A stretch of 64,000 nt of DNA, taken from Prinia subflava. Taxonomy: Eukaryota > Chordata > Aves > Passeriformes > Cisticolidae. The notes beneath the pieces are model-generated. The model was not told the origin of the DNA, did not search any database, and saw nothing but the letters and a program-made list of their open reading frames with translations. The stretch is taken from the NCBI RefSeq assembly GCF_021018805.1, contig NC_086248.1, positions 99,471,239-99,535,238 of the forward strand, read 5' to 3'. Positions 63,301 to 64,000 of the stretch are shown here, piece by piece. A program made the translations under genes and the position numbers. Every line of letters starts with the position of its first letter. Position 1 is the first letter of the stretch.

Positions 63301-64000
63301 ATATTAATATTAACTTTCTAGTCAGTAAAGCTGGTGTAAGGCTGGACCTTTCAGGCTCTCATGCACACAAAGTGCTTCTTCTCAGATCACACCTCAGGGA
63401 CTGTGCTGGTCAGATTTGGCAAGTGCTGTGCCGACTGGGGCCAATGGGAACTTCATGGGAGAGGGTGACAAAAATTTGTCACCTATGCTGTGGGGAAAGT
63501 GGCAAAGACTGGAGGTTGAAGGGTCCCAAAGAGGGAAAATTTTGTGCATCTCTTGACATTAGCAGTTGGTGTTTCTTCCTGCACTATCCATATTTCCTCA
63601 GATTTTGAGCTTTTGTGGTGTTTTGTTCCTGGCCTGTGGATTTGAGTGTGATCACTGAAAGCCAGAAACATGTGAAGTCATCTAAAAGGGCTTACAGTAA
63701 TTTGTGGAGGAGCCAGGTAAGCTAATAAAGCACAAGATTAATTTTGCTCCATCACAGATTAGGTGACTTAAATCAGGATTGCAATGAGGCTCTGTGTCAG
63801 GACTAAATATAGAGAACAGCCTATGGGTCCCTTTTGCATAAAGCCATCCTTCCTCTATGAATGTGCTGGCCTGGTCCTGTTGAAATAAATCCCAGCAATT
63901 CCACTGATTTTAATGACTCAGAACAGATCATGAGCACCTGCTCTTTCAAGTCTGTCTCCTGCACTAATATCTAGTTTGGATTTCCTTCTGCAGCATATGT
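63301..64000. other. Intergenic, no gene seen
   Basis: No recognisable gene or repeat up to the right edge. Open frames at 63372-63608 plus and 63483-63671 minus overlap and have no known motif. Confidence 0.6.

Overview
The window is vertebrate nuclear DNA, almost certainly from a bird. The evidence is several CR1 (chicken repeat 1) LINE fragments with the typical 3' tail, low gene density, a long intronic and intergenic layout, and a compact GC-rich first exon in a CpG island. There are no bacterial-type operons, and most open frames longer than 60 codons are chance frames.

The one gene I can support is the 5' part of the luteinizing hormone/choriogonadotropin receptor (LHCGR), on the minus strand. 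Three coding exons can be read directly. Exon 1 (10973-11127) carries the signal peptide and the cysteine-rich N-cap. Exon 2 (3257-3328, 72 nt) and exon 3 (623-697, 75 nt) carry the first leucine-rich repeats. All have canonical GT/AG borders, phase is kept across both junctions, and exons 2 and 3 have the 72 and 75 nt sizes I remember for this family. Intron 1 is 7,644 nt and intron 2 is 2,559 nt. The rest of the gene (remaining leucine-rich repeats, hinge, seven-helix domain) lies beyond the left edge. The promoter, GC boxes and CpG island are at about 10.8-11.3 kb.

From 11.3 kb to 64 kb I find no convincing protein-coding exon. In other vertebrates FSHR lies upstream of LHCGR on the same strand, so this part is best read as LHCGR-FSHR intergenic DNA. 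It holds CR1 pieces (36.2 and 49.5 kb), a 1.25 kb polypyrimidine satellite (47.6-48.9 kb) grading from CTTT to CCCTT units, long homopolymers (A54 at 36.9 kb, T42 at 53.1 kb), an AT-rich simple repeat (14.0 kb), perfect hairpins, a homeodomain-like motif cluster (58.5 kb) and a possible degenerate LTR (63.0 kb).

The observations most worth following are the LHCGR start region (a CTG-rich signal peptide, a G-quadruplex-capable repeat just after the first splice donor, upstream start codons that overlap or extend the receptor frame) and the large graded polypyrimidine tract. I do not see evidence for a wholly new biological system.
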